From Sanghuangporus weigelae (lineage: Eukaryota > Basidiomycota > Agaricomycetes > Hymenochaetales > Hymenochaetaceae), in assembly GCA_033182465.1 (NCBI GenBank), contig CP137327.1, positions 1,736,001-1,800,000 on the forward strand: 64,000 nt of DNA. The letters are read 5' to 3'. Shown in pieces: positions 35,284 to 49,498 of this stretch; positions within the stretch are counted from its first letter, which is position 1, and each line of letters begins with the position of its first letter. The position numbers and the translations under genes are program-made. The notes under the pieces were generated by a model, which was not told the origin of the DNA, did not search any database, and was given only the letters and a program-made list of their open reading frames with translations.

Positions 35284-35738
35284 GCTCACAGTCCAACTGC
35301 TGTCTCTGTCTCGGGCGGGATGGTAGTGCCAAAAGGTGGCGCACGCATTGTGACATTCTGAGAGGTCGGCATGTCCACCGCTGAACAAGGTTGACGGTGC
35401 CGAAACATCGTATCCGAGACTAACCACAGTGCCGACTCGACCTGAGACCTGCGGACGTCGGGCATCGGTGGTCTTATTACTCACGTAAGCAAGAGCATTG
35501 ACTCTCATTACATAACATTGAGACACTGACGCCGTGCACTTCCCTAGACATTTGCATTGGGACGCCACTACGTAAATAGTACAAAACAACACCAAGATCG
35601 ACGAAGTACAGAAAGTGGGATATGAGTGAGAAGAAGAATTACATCGATATCGGTATCATATCATATCAGTGATTGCGTATATAACTCGATAGTGTTTGGA
35701 ACACAGAGATTTCATTTGCAAAGTTCGTTCATCATCAT

Positions 35739-36332
35739 CTAAACAGTGCCAGCCGCACCGCGATGCAAGGGTTTGTCCCTCGTCGCATAGCCCGATCCGG
35801 AACCCCCAGCTGAATTGCGAGCGGCGTACTCCATAGCGGCGAACATCTTCGCAAGCGTTAACAGCGCAAACTCGACCCACGCCAAAGCGATGATCGTCGT
35901 GAGGATTCTTCCTTGATTCCCTGGACCTGCGAGCGCACGAGTTGGCCAATGGTTCGTTGCGATGGCTGCGCCGACGAGCCACATAATCCAGAGTAGAAGG
36001 TTACCAGAGGTCTCGCCGTGCAGGAAACCGAATCCACGGTGCTGGTTTCCAGTAGCACCGGCGGAGCCGAGTGCGCTACGGTGGAAGAGCAGGGTCAATG
36101 GAGCCCACAGAATGGTGAGGATAGAGACTACGAGGAGCTCTGCGATGACTCGGTCTGCGAAAGAATGAGCTTAGGTTGCAGATAACATAAAGATGAGGTA
36201 CTGACCATAAAAGCCGAATAAACTCCTTGTATGATGGATGCGATAGGCGGTGAGACCGAGTTCGACCACCGCGATCATCCAAAGGAGAGCGTACAATGCA
36301 CGGCGGTGAGGAACATAAGAGTCGCGACCCAT
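35739..36332 (-). CDS. MARVEL-like four-helix membrane protein, copy 3
   Basis: Two exons (36332-36206, 36154-35739), 51-nt intron, 180 residues, starting MGRDSYVPHRRALYALLW. Segments LLWMIAVVELGLTAYRI, IAELLVVSILTILWAPL, LLLWIMWLVGAAIAT and ILTTIIALAWVEFALLTL give four predicted helices. The NHWPTRALAGPGNQGR loop is the family signature. It shares exon structure and N-terminus with copy 2, so the pair is a recent tandem duplication on one strand. The function is unknown beyond membrane location. Confidence 0.78.
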
Positions 36333-36803
36333 CGTGTCAGTCAGAAATAAGCGTAGTTACAAAGTGGTTATAGAAGAGGGATTGGAGAATGATATGAAAG
36401 AGGGGGCGATTTATAGGAGACATCGTGCTCCAAGCGTGATCTATAGCCATGACGCGAGGAATGTGGCGCAGAGACCAAGAGAGAATGCGGACTACCGAGA
36501 GTAAGCGAGTGACGCAGAGCGAGGAGAGCCATGTCCTCATTGATGATGAAGGAGGTCCTCAGGAGGAGCTCGGCGGCATGACTCGCGGCATGACTCGCGC
36601 ACAGACTGGATTGGATTGAATATTAATGATGCTATTGCCAGAGACTGATCGAGTGTTAGAGTTTCGATTATTATTTGATCGCGGATCGACCCGGTAAATT
36701 ACATAACTTACGCTTATCAATAATTCCCGTGACGTCTGCCCGTAAACTTGAGGAAAATCCGAATTTCGTCCTTCTTTCCCGTTCGCGTTGGGGTCCATTC
36801 GAT
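36333..36803. other. Divergent promoter region between MARVEL-like copy 3 and LPD1
   Basis: 470 bp between two divergent genes. A minus-strand CTATAAA at 36410-36416 lies about 80 bp before copy 3. No clear box is seen on the plus side. Overlapping minus-strand open frames here are not supported. Confidence 0.45.
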
Positions 36804-38681
<1,878 letters not shown>

Positions 38682-39531
38682 GGGACCCGATATGTGAAGC
38701 TCGGGGTCGCCTCTGCAGCATTTGTAGCTTAAATCGGCATTTTTATAGACTCTCCAGTTTTGCTGTATCCAACGCAATGCATTAATTCTTTCGCTTATGC
38801 GTATTCTCTTAACGTGCTCGGGTGGGGGGTTGAGAGAATGGGCGACTTTCTGTGTTGCTTGTCAGACTATTGACTCTGGACATCAACAAGCGGGCATGAT
38901 CACAAGTAGTTGACGAGAATGCAGGTCGCGGTTCAAGAAGTCCCACAGCAAGAGTGAAAACAGCCCATGCCTATCCAATACTGTGCTTCGACAACCATTG
39001 CCATTGTACACGATGACACGCTTCGCAGGAAGAGGGAAGCAGTCGCTTCTTCGAAAGAAACAGGTCGTGTCAACGATCACTATCATTTCGTTGACAAACA
39101 TATCTAACTCGATTCGAATCGCCTCGGCACTCAGTAAAATTAACATTTTCCTGCTGAGGCACAGGCTGACCAAGTCGTTTATTGCTGCGGTTGATTTTAT
39201 TTTCAGATCCACCTCTTTTCGCCCACTTTGGCATGCATATGTACTAAGCTTATCCTCAGCGGTAACACTCGCTATTCTCAGGGAGATCTGGCCCTGGCAA
39301 CATAACGACGCCTCTTCTTTGGGTTGTAGTGCGTGTTCCTAACTGCTCACGTTGGGTCTAAATAATTCCGATCATGTAGATTCTCCGTTATCGGAAACCC
39401 TGGGTCGCAACGATCTTCTCAGATTCGCGCGCACCGTCTCTGCGCAACAAGATTTCGCGCCGTGAATTGATATATAAGAGCTGGGTTACTTCCGCAAACT
39501 TCTCTGTGCTTACTTACTCAGTGACCTCCAG
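38682..39531. other. Intergenic region between LPD1 and the DUF6533-type array
   Basis: No supported gene. A TATATAAG box at about 39471-39478 lies about 55 bp before the next start codon. Confidence 0.4.
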
Positions 39532-41189
39532 ATGACCAACTTAGTTCAGCCTCGCTCTGGCTCTGAAGTCCTTGATCCAGCTCTCTTGGCTCAGGTCCTG
39601 TCAATCATTGCAATTGAGAAATACTTCAAAGTGCCTATCGTGGTTATCTCAGTCTACTATTCAAGTACGTCCTTCGAGACATAATCTGTCAGACAGAATT
39701 CTCAACGCCTTAAAGTAACTACGTTTGATGACGAGGCATTATCAATTTTAAATAGTGTGTTTTGCGAAAATGTTCTTATGCGCCATTTCTAGATAAATCA
39801 CTTTTGGGTAAGCTTCCGTTTCGGACCACCCCGATGATTACTGCGCTGAAAGAGCGAAGACAACGCCACGTAGCTCAATTAGCATGATTTTTATTGCAGT
39901 AAGACTCACCTCCGAAAGCTCATTAGCTCACGTCCTGACTTCCACGAGCCAGAATCGTTACCTTAGCCTTTTGAGTGCTATTCTCGCCTTACTTTGTATG
40001 TCATTTACTCGTCTCAGTGGACACCGTTTCAAGATTCTGTTCACAACACAGTGGAGAACACATCGCAAAGTCTGATCTCGTACGTAACAAACATTCATCT
40101 AATAGACCGAGACTTATACCATGCTCGCTGCCCAGATGTATGTATGTCCTAATGGATCGCAAACTATGCTGCCGCTCTTCATATCCGAGAAATAGGTCAA
40201 CTCATTTACTGGATCGATGGGATTTTGGGTGTGTGATTTGGTCTCTTCACCAGTATTCAGCTTATGTAGTTGACAGGACTGATTATATTCTTGCTAATTG
40301 ACTGTAAGAAAAGTACTGTACATGGGCCTCGTGAAATGTTTCACGAGTGATATTTGCAGACATCTTACTCATCCGATGTTTAGCATTGTATCATCAAAGT
40401 GGGGATATCTTTTGAATGAGCCGCTACTAATTTCTTAACTTCAACAGATAGGAAATTATCTATGTGGCTCGGATCGCTCCTCGGATTGGATGCCGCTATT
40501 GGTCTGGGTGTTCTCATTTATTCAAATATAGTACAAGGGTGTATGTCTCCCATCTTTCGGTCGGCTTATCTATCACTGAGCCGTGTTTTGCCGTAGTCAC
40601 CGTACTTGGTTTGGCAGAAGGGCTCACAATCTGTGCAACCAGGAATGTTGCTTTGCGGCAAATCACCATATTTTCATGGTAAGCGAAAAGTACCGTGTGC
40701 AGCGCTATTTCTAACTAAGATACAGAGCCGTGCCATTAACATTTGGATTAATTTTATTCATGCTAGCACTGTATAAAGCAGTGGGATATTGGAAACTATC
40801 ATTCGGGTTCAAAAGTTCTCAACTGATTTGGGTGGTCGTCCAAGACCAGATCTTGTATTATTTCTTGTAAGCGAGGAAAGTTGTTTATTCACTTTAGCAA
40901 GAGCCTGACTACATTCAGTGTCGTTCTTTGCTGCACTCTGAGAATTGTAGAGCTCAACCTCATAGGCATCAGTCCTGTTGTGGCAGCCGCGCTACATGCA
41001 GTCGCTAGCCCGACACTCCTGTCGGTTCTTGGAAGTCAGCTACTGATCAACCTGAAGGATGCCGGAAGAAGAGGCCAAAACGATGGTATAAACGACTCAC
41101 CAGGTAGCATAAGCATCATTCAGTTCGCGCGAGGTAAGCGTTTATTTAGAATCAATTTCCCGGTTTATGCCGAATATTCGCGATCTTAG
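39532..41189 (+). pseudogene. DUF6533-type seven-helix protein, subfamily I copy 2, probably inactivated
   Basis: Starts MTNLVQPRSGSEVLDP and follows the exon plan of the intact paralogue at 42347-43965: KYFKVPIVVISVYY, a microexon ending TFDDE, INHFW, ISMIFIA, NRYLSLLSAILALLC, LTICATRNVA, LILFMLALYKAVGYW, VVQDQILYYF and LGSQLLINLKDAG. Two positions look damaged. The donor after TFDDE is GC (39736), where the paralogue has GT. The codon split by the intron after TIFS would read TGA instead of TGG (exon ends TG at about 40678, next exon begins A at 40728). Unless splicing differs, the protein is truncated before helix 6. The family is a fungal seven-helix group of unknown function, possibly receptor-like; that is inference. 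Confidence 0.55.
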
Positions 41190-42295
41190 GAGATAGATAA
41201 AACCGTGAAGTATCGTTGAAGGCGGGTTAGCATCACTATTAGTTGTACTGTACTTCAATCGATTTGTATGGCGGCGGAAACGAACATGCTAAATAAGCCC
41301 ATGATACTTGCAATGCTTAGAAGACATCTGGCGCTTAGAATATATTATTCATAAGTACACGTGTAACTCCTGTTTCACAACGAGACCTGGATCAGGACAT
41401 ACAGACATACTATGTCGTAAGTCCCGCATTCTTTACCAGCTGCTTCATGATTTATGTTGCTGTAGTTTATTTGAAAAGATCTGTGGCGTCTGCAACGGGA
41501 ATCTCATTTCAAGAATAGATGCGACCTTTGAAAATCGTCTGGTCGGGGGCGAACTCGACGAATGACAACGGCGTTGAAAACACAACGGGCTCTGATTTGA
41601 CAAAGCAACGCGATAAGTGTTCATGTCCGATTTATCTCAGCTTAACGCCGATGATGGTGTTGGGCGGCAAGAGTTACTTCTTCAAGCACGATAAAATAAA
41701 ATAAAACTTTGTCGATTTGTCACGTGACGCAAAGTCCCTACTTGGACGAAAAGGGGGAGACCGTACAATGCAAGTACAGTACAGTACCATACTGCGCCTT
41801 CTGCTTAATTTAGTCCTCCGGTGTTTCCGTGGCGTGGCCATGTCCACATCACAGGAAGGTGATCCTTGAGCTGAGCTCGATACGAACCGTTACCACCTCC
41901 GAGTCGTCAAGATGGTTACTCTGCAAAATTAATGTTCCCTTGAGACATGGGCGGCTTTCGATAGATCAAATTCCTTTCAGGTACATTCTTTCTTAGATCC
42001 CTCATTTTCGGCAAACAATAAACTGACCTGAGAATAGTTGACTGTACCGCTTCCCGTTCTGGGATCATCAAGTTGAGCAGTGGCGTCTCGCGATTATCAT
42101 AGAGCAATACCTAAGTATGCCATTTGCCTGGCAACACACCTGTACGTACATATGTGTCATCGTGTGTCCTAGCTACCTCAGTCCACATCCCAACAATCCC
42201 GATCATGTTGATTCTCCATCGTCATAAACACCACACCATGACAGCCTTCTCGGTTGCCGCCTCTGCTCGGCATGTCCTTTTCGCCATGCACAACA

Positions 42296-42301
42296 TATAA
42301 A
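42296..42301 (+). promoter_or_regulatory. TATA box of DUF6533-type subfamily I copy 3
   Basis: TATAAA about 46 bp before the ATG at 42347. The upstream block is partly shared with the gene at 39532, which has TATATAAG in the same place. Confidence 0.45.
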
Positions 42302-42346
42302 ACTACGTTACTTCCGAACGCTATCTGAGTAACTTCTAGTATTAAG

Positions 42347-43965
42347 ATGATCTCTTTGATCCAATCCCGCTCTGATTCTGAAGCCCTTGATCCAGCACTC
42401 GTGCTTCAGGTCGTCTCGATAATCGCAACGCAGAAATATTTCCTGGTGCCCGTCTTGGTTGTTTCAGTCTATCACTCAAGTAAGTCATTCGAGACTTAAT
42501 CTAACAGCTTGAATCCTGAGTACAACCTACATTTTCTGAAGTTCTCACGTTCGATGATGAGGTGTGATCATCTTCAGAATGGCGCAGTTCATGAAGGTTT
42601 TTTACACGGCATTTTCTAGATCAGATATTTCTGGGTGAGCCTCTACTCTGGACCATCTCGCTGATCATTTCAAACTTCAACAAACAAGCACAGTCAACAC
42701 CACTCAGCTTAATTAGCATGCTCTTTTTCGCGGTGAGATGCATACTGCCGAAAACCAAGTAGACCATTTCCCAACTGAATGTTCATGACGCAGAATCGCT
42801 ACTTTGGCATTTTGAGTGCTATTCTCGGGATACTTTGTATGTCTTCGAATTCAGTCGCTTCAGTGGACATCGTTTCAAAAGCCGCTTCTCGATAGTGGAG
42901 AACACTTCGCAGAGTCTGATTGCGTATGTGATAAGCAGCTATTCGATATTCGGAGATCTAATGTTTACTGCCTAGCTGTATGTCCTAGTAGATAACAAAT
43001 TATGCTCCCAATTTTTCACATCCGATACCTAGGCCAGCTCCTTTACTGGATCGATGGATTTTGTGGTGCGCCATTCGTCTCCTTTATCAATTATCCAGCT
43101 TATTTGGATGTCAGGATTGATTGTATTCTTGCTGATTGACTGTAAGCAAAATACTGTACATGACCCGATCAGATGCTTCACGAGTCTTGATTGCAGACAT
43201 CCTGCTCATCCGTTGTTTGGCATTATATCAGCGGAGTGAGACTACACGTTGAACGGGTTCACACTGATTTCTAAGCTTTAGCAGACAAGAAACTATCTAT
43301 ATGGCTTTTATCGCTTCTTGGATTGGAGGCGATTAGCGGTCTGGGTGTCCTCATTTATTCAAACATAGCGGAAGGATGTATGTCTTGCACCTTTCAGCCG
43401 GTTCATTAATAAGCTACATCTGTTTTAGTCACCATCTTCGGCTTGGGAGAAGGGTTCACACTGTGTGCAACCAGTAATATTCCTGACCGGAGAGTTACCA
43501 TATTTTCATGGTATGCGAAAATTATCGAGCACAGGGCTAGCTCTAATTACATAGGTTCCAGGGCTGTGCCATTAGCATTTGGACTGGTTTTACTGATCCT
43601 CGCACTATATAAGGCAGTGGAATACTTGAGTTCGTCATCAGGACTCAGAAGCTCTCAACTGGTTCAAGTTGTTGTCCAAGACCAGATATTGTACTACGTC
43701 TTGTAAGCCCCAAAATTGCTTATTCAGTAGACCAAGGTCTTGGCTATTTTCTAGTGTTGTTCTTTGCTGCACTCTCAGAATCGTAGAGCTTACCCTCATA
43801 GGCATCAGTCCTGTCGTCGCCGCACTGCATGCAATAGCCAGCCCAACGCTTCTGTCGGTGCTCGGAAGTCAGCTACTGATCAACCTGAAAGAAGCTGGAA
43901 AGAGAGGCGAGCACGGGGGAACAAACCACACGCCGAGAAGCATAAGTGACATGGAGTTTACGTGA
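42347..43965 (+). CDS. DUF6533-type seven-helix membrane protein, subfamily I copy 3 (intact)
   Basis: Starts MISLIQSRSDSEALDP. Small exons join in frame through VPVLVVSVYHS, ILTFDDE, IRYFW, STPLSLISMLFFA, NRYFGILSAILGILC, IWMSGLIVFLLID, YILLIRCLALYQR, LSIWLLSLLGLEA, GVLIYSNIAEG, VTIFGLGEGF, a VPLAFGLVLLILALY helix, VVVQDQILYY, VVLCCTLRIVEL and the C-terminal LGSQLLINLKEAGKRG, ending at 43965. About seven hydrophobic segments are visible. The L-[TF]-DDE and NRY motifs near the N-terminus and the LINLKEAG tail are hallmarks of the DUF6533 group. The middle exons around 42850-43060 are the least certain. Of the three subfamily I copies, this is the only one that looks intact. Nothing indicates its ligand or role. 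Confidence 0.7.
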
Positions 43966-44765
43966 GGTCAGTACTAGTATTTCGAGTCTTTCTCTAGCTC
44001 TATACATAAAATTCACAATTGCAGAACAAAGAAGTATCGTAAGCATCGATATTGAATCTCATTCGATTAGTATGGTTGTAGAAATGTACAGGCTTAAGGA
44101 GCCCATGATACTTGTACTGTTTACGAGATATCTATGAAATATCCAAGAGTGCATAAATATATACGCGTAACTCCTGTTTCATAGCGATACCGGGATCAGG
44201 ACAGATACACACCATAAGTCCCACATTCTTGCGCTGGCTGCTTCATACTTTCTGTCGATTTTTTTTTTTTGAAGAGACATGTGGTTGCAAGATATGGAAG
44301 CGAGCTCCGAGTCTGAAATCGTTAGTGATATCGGGGGCGAACTCGAAGAATGATAGTGGCGTTGAAAACACAACGGGGCACTACAGTAATAGACAATGAC
44401 AAAGCTTCAAACACAAACCACGATATGTTTTCATGTCCGTGTATAGCCGGCACAATTTATCTCAGCTTCACGCTGGTATTGGGCGGCGAAAACTTGGACC
44501 TTTGATCGATTTGCCACGTGACGCAAAGTCCATCGCTTTCAAGTTCTTCCAGCTGCTAACTTGAACAAGTTTCGGTGGTAAAATGATCTATGTCTACCGT
44601 GAACCTCAGACCATCAGCGATACTACGTGATTTCGAGATGGCGCTATTCCCGAGCGTACAGCCCACTCCACTATGATGCGCTAGAAGTCTGACGCTTTGA
44701 TCGGCTGAGCCCAGTGTATCTGCGATTTGTTCTTAAAGCCGCCTAGTTTCCGAATATGAAGAGAC
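43966..44765. other. Spacer between DUF6533-type subfamilies I and II
   Basis: No gene. The segment around 44100-44530 resembles 41270-41720 (shared phrases such as GCCCATGATACTTG, TGAAAACACAACGGG and CACGTGACGCAAAGTCC), so the tandem duplication of subfamily I copies 2 and 3 includes their 3' flanks. Confidence 0.55.
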
Positions 44766-46506
44766 ATGGCACCCTCTAAGACCTCCCAAGTTGCAGCTCA
44801 GTCAGTTGCTCTCCAGTCCTACGCTTGTGCCTGTAACTGATACTCTGAAATACAGTTTCTTGCAATTTAGAATACAATATTCCAGTATCGGTGGGCATTA
44901 TCGTCACCCTGCCGCTTGAACGATCTCTCAGTTGTAAAATAGCTCTGCTTTACTATGACTATGCATTGACTTTTCCATCCGAAGGTGAGTTCTTCATTCG
45001 TCATTTTCAGATCCATAGTATTTGTTGATATCGTGTATAGTCAGATTCATGTGGGGTCAGAAATTTCGTTTCTCGACCGTTCTCTATGTTTTCTGTCGAT
45101 ACGCAATGATAGCGAATGTTTTGTACGTGCTAGCTGTCACGGGAAAATTTCATTCAGCTTCAAGGGCAAGTGTCAATCATCAGCTAGCAGTTTCGTAGTC
45201 TAATATTCCAACAATCATTAGTGCCATCCGATTGAACTATCTTTGTTAGCTTATTGTATTGAAGTACTTCTTTTTAAAGCTGTGATGCAGTTTATATTTT
45301 CGATGGCGTGCTTAGCGTTTTGGGGAGAGCAGCTGTAATCGGTGAGTGTCAAATATAATCTCTCTTTCTTGCATCCCAATCTTCCTTCTAGCGACTCTTA
45401 CTGGTCGAACGTACGCTGTATTCGGATGTAGCCGACTTGTTTTGATTCTACTGGGTACTCTTGGATTAGCTTGCATTGTGCTGGACGTTGTGGGTTGCGT
45501 TTCAATCTCTTCTCCGCTTCGAAAATTCACAGAATCGGCCAAAAGATGCATGTCCCGGGGCTCCGATGCGTAGGATCTTCAACTAATAGACTGTACGTCA
45601 ATACGGCATGCTACAATATCATACCTTCTAATGACATTTTTTCATTCAGAAGTCCGTCTGAGCGATGCCTCTCGCAGATACGTTGTACTAATCGACTTTC
45701 TTGGTCACTCCTTGCGCTAGCCTCTGATCTGCTCTCTATCCTAATGCGTGTCTTTGAGCTACTGGCCGCTGTTCTGACGACTGTTCGGAGTCTTTTAGAG
45801 TTCCGGATCGGAAGAACGTGGAAATTTGAACGAGGCAGTTTCATTATTGTCATATTCAACCAAGGCTTGTTGTCTTCGATTTCGATTGTAGACAGACATC
45901 TTGATGGCAAATTATTACTTCTCGTCCACAGGTGTTATTTATATAATATTCTCGACAGCTTTCTCCGTCGCAGCTGCCTTATTGCAGTTTGTAAGCTCCA
46001 GTCGCACTCGATTTTGATTCAGTTACTGACAAGATTCATAGCGCGCCCCTGTATGTGGATCGAAATTATGCCTTTTTCCACAAGCAATAACTAATGATGA
46101 ACTAGTCGGGATCTTTGTTCGAGCGTCTCCTGAACTCACTGAGTTTACCGTGCGTCACTATCATCTTTTGCTTCGGCGACCTGAGATGGATTACTGCAAC
46201 AACAGATTATCATGCTTGCTTACTGCGCGATTTCTACTGCAATTGCGTGAATGGCAAGGAAAAGGCTCGGTAGTATCAGCGCGTAACAATCATGACGAGA
46301 TCTATACACAGCAAGCTGAGACGCTGTCTGCATTTCGTGCCATCGAGGCGTTCGATGTTGCGGTTATGGATGACTTCGGCGACGGCAACGGACCGTATAC
46401 CTCTCATGTGCACAGCAGTTGGGGATCAACTGATAGTGGAACTGACATGACCAGGATAGACAACGGCGTAATGGAGATGGAACACCGGTTGACTGTTGAT
46501 GAGTAG
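44766..46506 (+). CDS. DUF6533-type seven-helix membrane protein, subfamily II copy A
   Basis: Starts MAPSKTSQVAA and continues after the first intron with FLQFRIQYSSI, LLYYDYALTFPSE, VRFMWGQKFRFSTVLY, CRYAMIANVLYVLAV, VLGRAAVI, LTGRTYAVFGCSRLVLILL, MHVPGLRCVG, LLSILMRVFELLAAVL, the loop EFRIGRTWKFERGSF, VIYIIFSTAFSVAAALLQF and LPLSCLLTARFLLQLREWQ. A hydrophilic tail of about 90 residues ends at 46506. The YDYALTF and MWGxKF motifs are DUF6533 hallmarks, and the ARFLLQLRE end is typical. The seven-helix topology is inferred from hydrophobicity. One intron (45865-45931) has a GC donor. It is the first member of a row of four. Exact borders of exons between 45590 and 45710 are uncertain. Confidence 0.72.
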
Positions 46507-47736
46507 TGATGGATGGTGGAGGACATAGGAGGATGTCACGAAACGCGGTGAATAATCGGTGTCTAGATAGATGTCCTTCTCTTGATATTTCTTAGTACGA
46601 TTACTTATGGGGGTTGCTGATGGACGCAAGAGCTAAAATTCATCAATGATAAAGCCTTACCCCACGTCCACATCGCGGGATCCCACAGCATTGAATGATA
46701 TCGCCATCACGAACCTGATCGCGCAGCAAAGGTATGTACTTCCATTTCTTCTTTGCCCACACAATGCACACGTTTGGGATACAAACTCCGTCGTCTTCGA
46801 AATTCTTCGCATCATGATGGATGGAAGACTCGTTGAGATATGAGCCCCTGAAGACGTACGCGGTATACGAAGCTCCGGCAGTGCTCGGGCGTCTAAATAT
46901 ACGATGGTTAATCCCATGACCCTGCAATTGCTGTACCTTATAGAAGTCTGGGGCTGGGAGATTTGGAGGATTGATGAAGGGTAGTGCATATGTAGCAGAA
47001 AGCAAAAAAGCGAAAGCATAGAGAGTAGAACGCTCAAACGGCGTTTGCCGAATATCCCCAACGCCGAGTGCACTTGACCGAGTGCATCTTCTAGTCTAGG
47101 GCACTGCTTGGCCAAATAAAGCTTCACATTTCCTCTTGGTTCAACTCGTTAACCCCATATACCGGCATCGGAAGATCCGTTCGACTAGCAGCGTCATTAC
47201 AGTTTCCTAACAACCTAGCGTTGGCTCCGACATCTGTTGCATCCTCATGCATCATGCTTCTACTAATGTTCTCATCAGAGGAACCACAAGTCAAATAAGC
47301 ACCGAGGGAATGCTTATCTGGCTCTCAGCCTTGCTAAGACGAAGAGATCTTGGCTGTTCATGCAGCTTGTTGGCATACAAAATGTTCAAAACTTAGCTTT
47401 GTGTGTTCGTTGCGATCATCGCATCTTCGTGAACTCTTTCTACAGATAATATTAATATTGTTGACTCTTTCCATGTTTGACTTCTACTATCCGAGTTTGG
47501 AAGCGACATTCTTCTCTTTCGAACACGGCAATATTCTTGGTCGGCTTTCGGAACAGAACGTGCGACGGTGCGGAATAACCTTATCCTCGCGGGCGATATG
47601 GTTTTGCATCCGTCTTTTTGTCAATGTTCTGTGCCATTGCCATCGATATTGTTAGATGCGCGGTGGAGATATATACTTATTCGCCGCCGCAGCGCAGATA
47701 GCCTGCCATTTACCCCGGAACGGCATCTCATTCAAC
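46507..47736. other. 1.2 kb spacer between subfamily II copies A and B
   Basis: Two overlapping minus-strand frames of 120 and 156 codons (46643-47127) lack an ATG-led, spliced model and were not accepted. GGAGATATATAC near 47665 could be a TATA element of copy B. Confidence 0.4.
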
Positions 47737-49498
47737 ATGGCCTCCAAGGCTGCAGCGCAGTATGTCATCATATCTTACCCGTCGGTGGAGAGGAACTCAG
47801 TCACTCATCGCTCAACCTTACAGTTTTCTACAGTTCCGAATTCAGTATTCAAGCATCGGTACGTGTTATCTGTGCTACTCTTTCCGATAATCGCTCAACG
47901 AGTCTGCTCAGCCTTTTTGTATTATGACTATGCCTTGACGTTCCCTGCGGAAGGTTCGTGCACATCACCGGCCTTCACTCCTTCTGACAGATCTGACTCC
48001 CATGAAATTTACTTGACGATTAGTCAAATACATGTGGAAGATGAAATGGAAGACCTCGACTCTTCTCTACATTTGTTGCCGCTACGCGCTGGCCGCGAAC
48101 GTGCTTTACGCCCTTGCTCAGATGGGCAAGCTGGGTGCAAGGGTGAGTTCCTTCCATCACTGATACAAACTCATAAATAATTCGAATAATCACAGTGAGA
48201 CCTCCGTTAAAGTACACTTTGCTTGTCTACTCAAGTATGAGGTAGTTGTGATGCGTGGTATAAGATAATCGGCGTAATCAGTGTCCTAGGAAGAGCAGCA
48301 GTCATAGGCATGCAGTCATTACTTCCATACTCCTCCGGCTAATGTTTAGTAACTTATCCTAGTTGCACTTACTGGAAGAACATATGCTGTCTATAGCTGC
48401 AACCGAGTCATACTTGCATTACTAGCGGCTCTCGGAATTACGTGTATCGTCCTTGACTTCGTAAACACTCTTTTTGTTCTCGTGTAGAACAAATGTTTTC
48501 TCACTGGCTTTTCGTATAGATGCATGTCCCTGGACTCAGGTGTAAAGGGTCATCTGGAAGCCAAACGTACGTGTTCTCGTTATTCCTTTGCTCCTCTTGC
48601 TAACTCATTCACGCCAGTGGTTTGCCGTCCTTTGCACTTTATACGCTTTCGAATTGATTGAGATTCGTCGTTCCAGCCGCTACTTTACTTTCTATTCTGA
48701 TGGTTATCTTCGAATTCTCTGCGGCCATTCTCCTCACCGTACGGAGCATGTTGGAGTTTCGCATCGGCGGTGCGTGGAGATTTGATAGTGGAAGTTTCTT
48801 CACTGTGGTGTTCAAGCAAGGTATTAGTTATTGCACTTTCAAGCTCGTATTCTGACGATGAATGCTTTAGGCATCATTTACTTCGCCGTCGTATCCATAT
48901 TTACTATGGCGGCCGTCGTCTTGAACTTTGTAAGTTTCATTGCTCTCTACGAATACTTACTTATGGACGATATCTCGTGTTTAGGAAGCGCCTGTAAGTG
49001 GATACATAGTAAAGCCTCTGCATTACTGTGCCGTATCTTATATCGAACCTTTTGATCTAGGCTGGCACGTTCTTTCAACGTCTCCCGAATGCCTACACAT
49101 TACCGTAAGAGGCACCTCTTATCTTCAGTGATTCTGCGCTCATGGAATTATGCAGGCTATCATGCACTTTGATAGCAAGATTTCTCCTCCAACTCCGTGA
49201 ATGGCAAGAGAAGACGTTCGTAATGACAGGGGATGGAGGTCAAGATTTAACCACGCAAGATCATCCACAAACGTTAACTTCAATGCGAGCCAACACAATT
49301 GTTGATTCGATCATTCTTAGCGACTTTGGGGATGGGTCACCTGCTGTGACCGGCACGAGTCGCAGTGCCTGGGACACAGATACTCACGAAGGAAAGGATG
49401 AGAAAACTCATACCGATGGTAGGCCGGAGGCTATAGCGTTGCATGATATTCATGTTGAGATTGGAGACGAGGAAAGCAGGAATGGAGTGAAAACATGA
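47737..49498 (+). CDS. DUF6533-type seven-helix membrane protein, subfamily II copy B
   Basis: Starts MASKAAA, then FLQFRIQYSSI, FLYYDYALTFPAE, VKYMWKMKWKTSTLLY, CCRYALAANVLYALAQ, a SCDAWYKIIGVISVLGRAAVI helix, VALTGRTYAVYSCNRVILALL, MHVPGLRCKGS, LLSILMVIFEFSAAILLTV, the loop EFRIGGAWRFDSGSFF, IIYFAVVSIFTMAAVVLNF, FFQRLPNAYTLPLSC and ARFLLQLREWQE. An acidic hydrophilic tail ends at 49498. The order and spacing of blocks match copies A, C and D. The intron after GRAAVI (48308-48362) starts with GC. The family function is unknown; a surface receptor-like role is only a guess from seven predicted helices. The tail is the least conserved part between copies. Confidence 0.72.

Noticed and set aside
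46643-47127. Overlapping minus-strand frames of 120 and 156 codons between DUF6533-type copies A and B
   Set aside because: The 120-codon frame has no ATG at its start and a stop lies upstream. No splice sites or domains support either.
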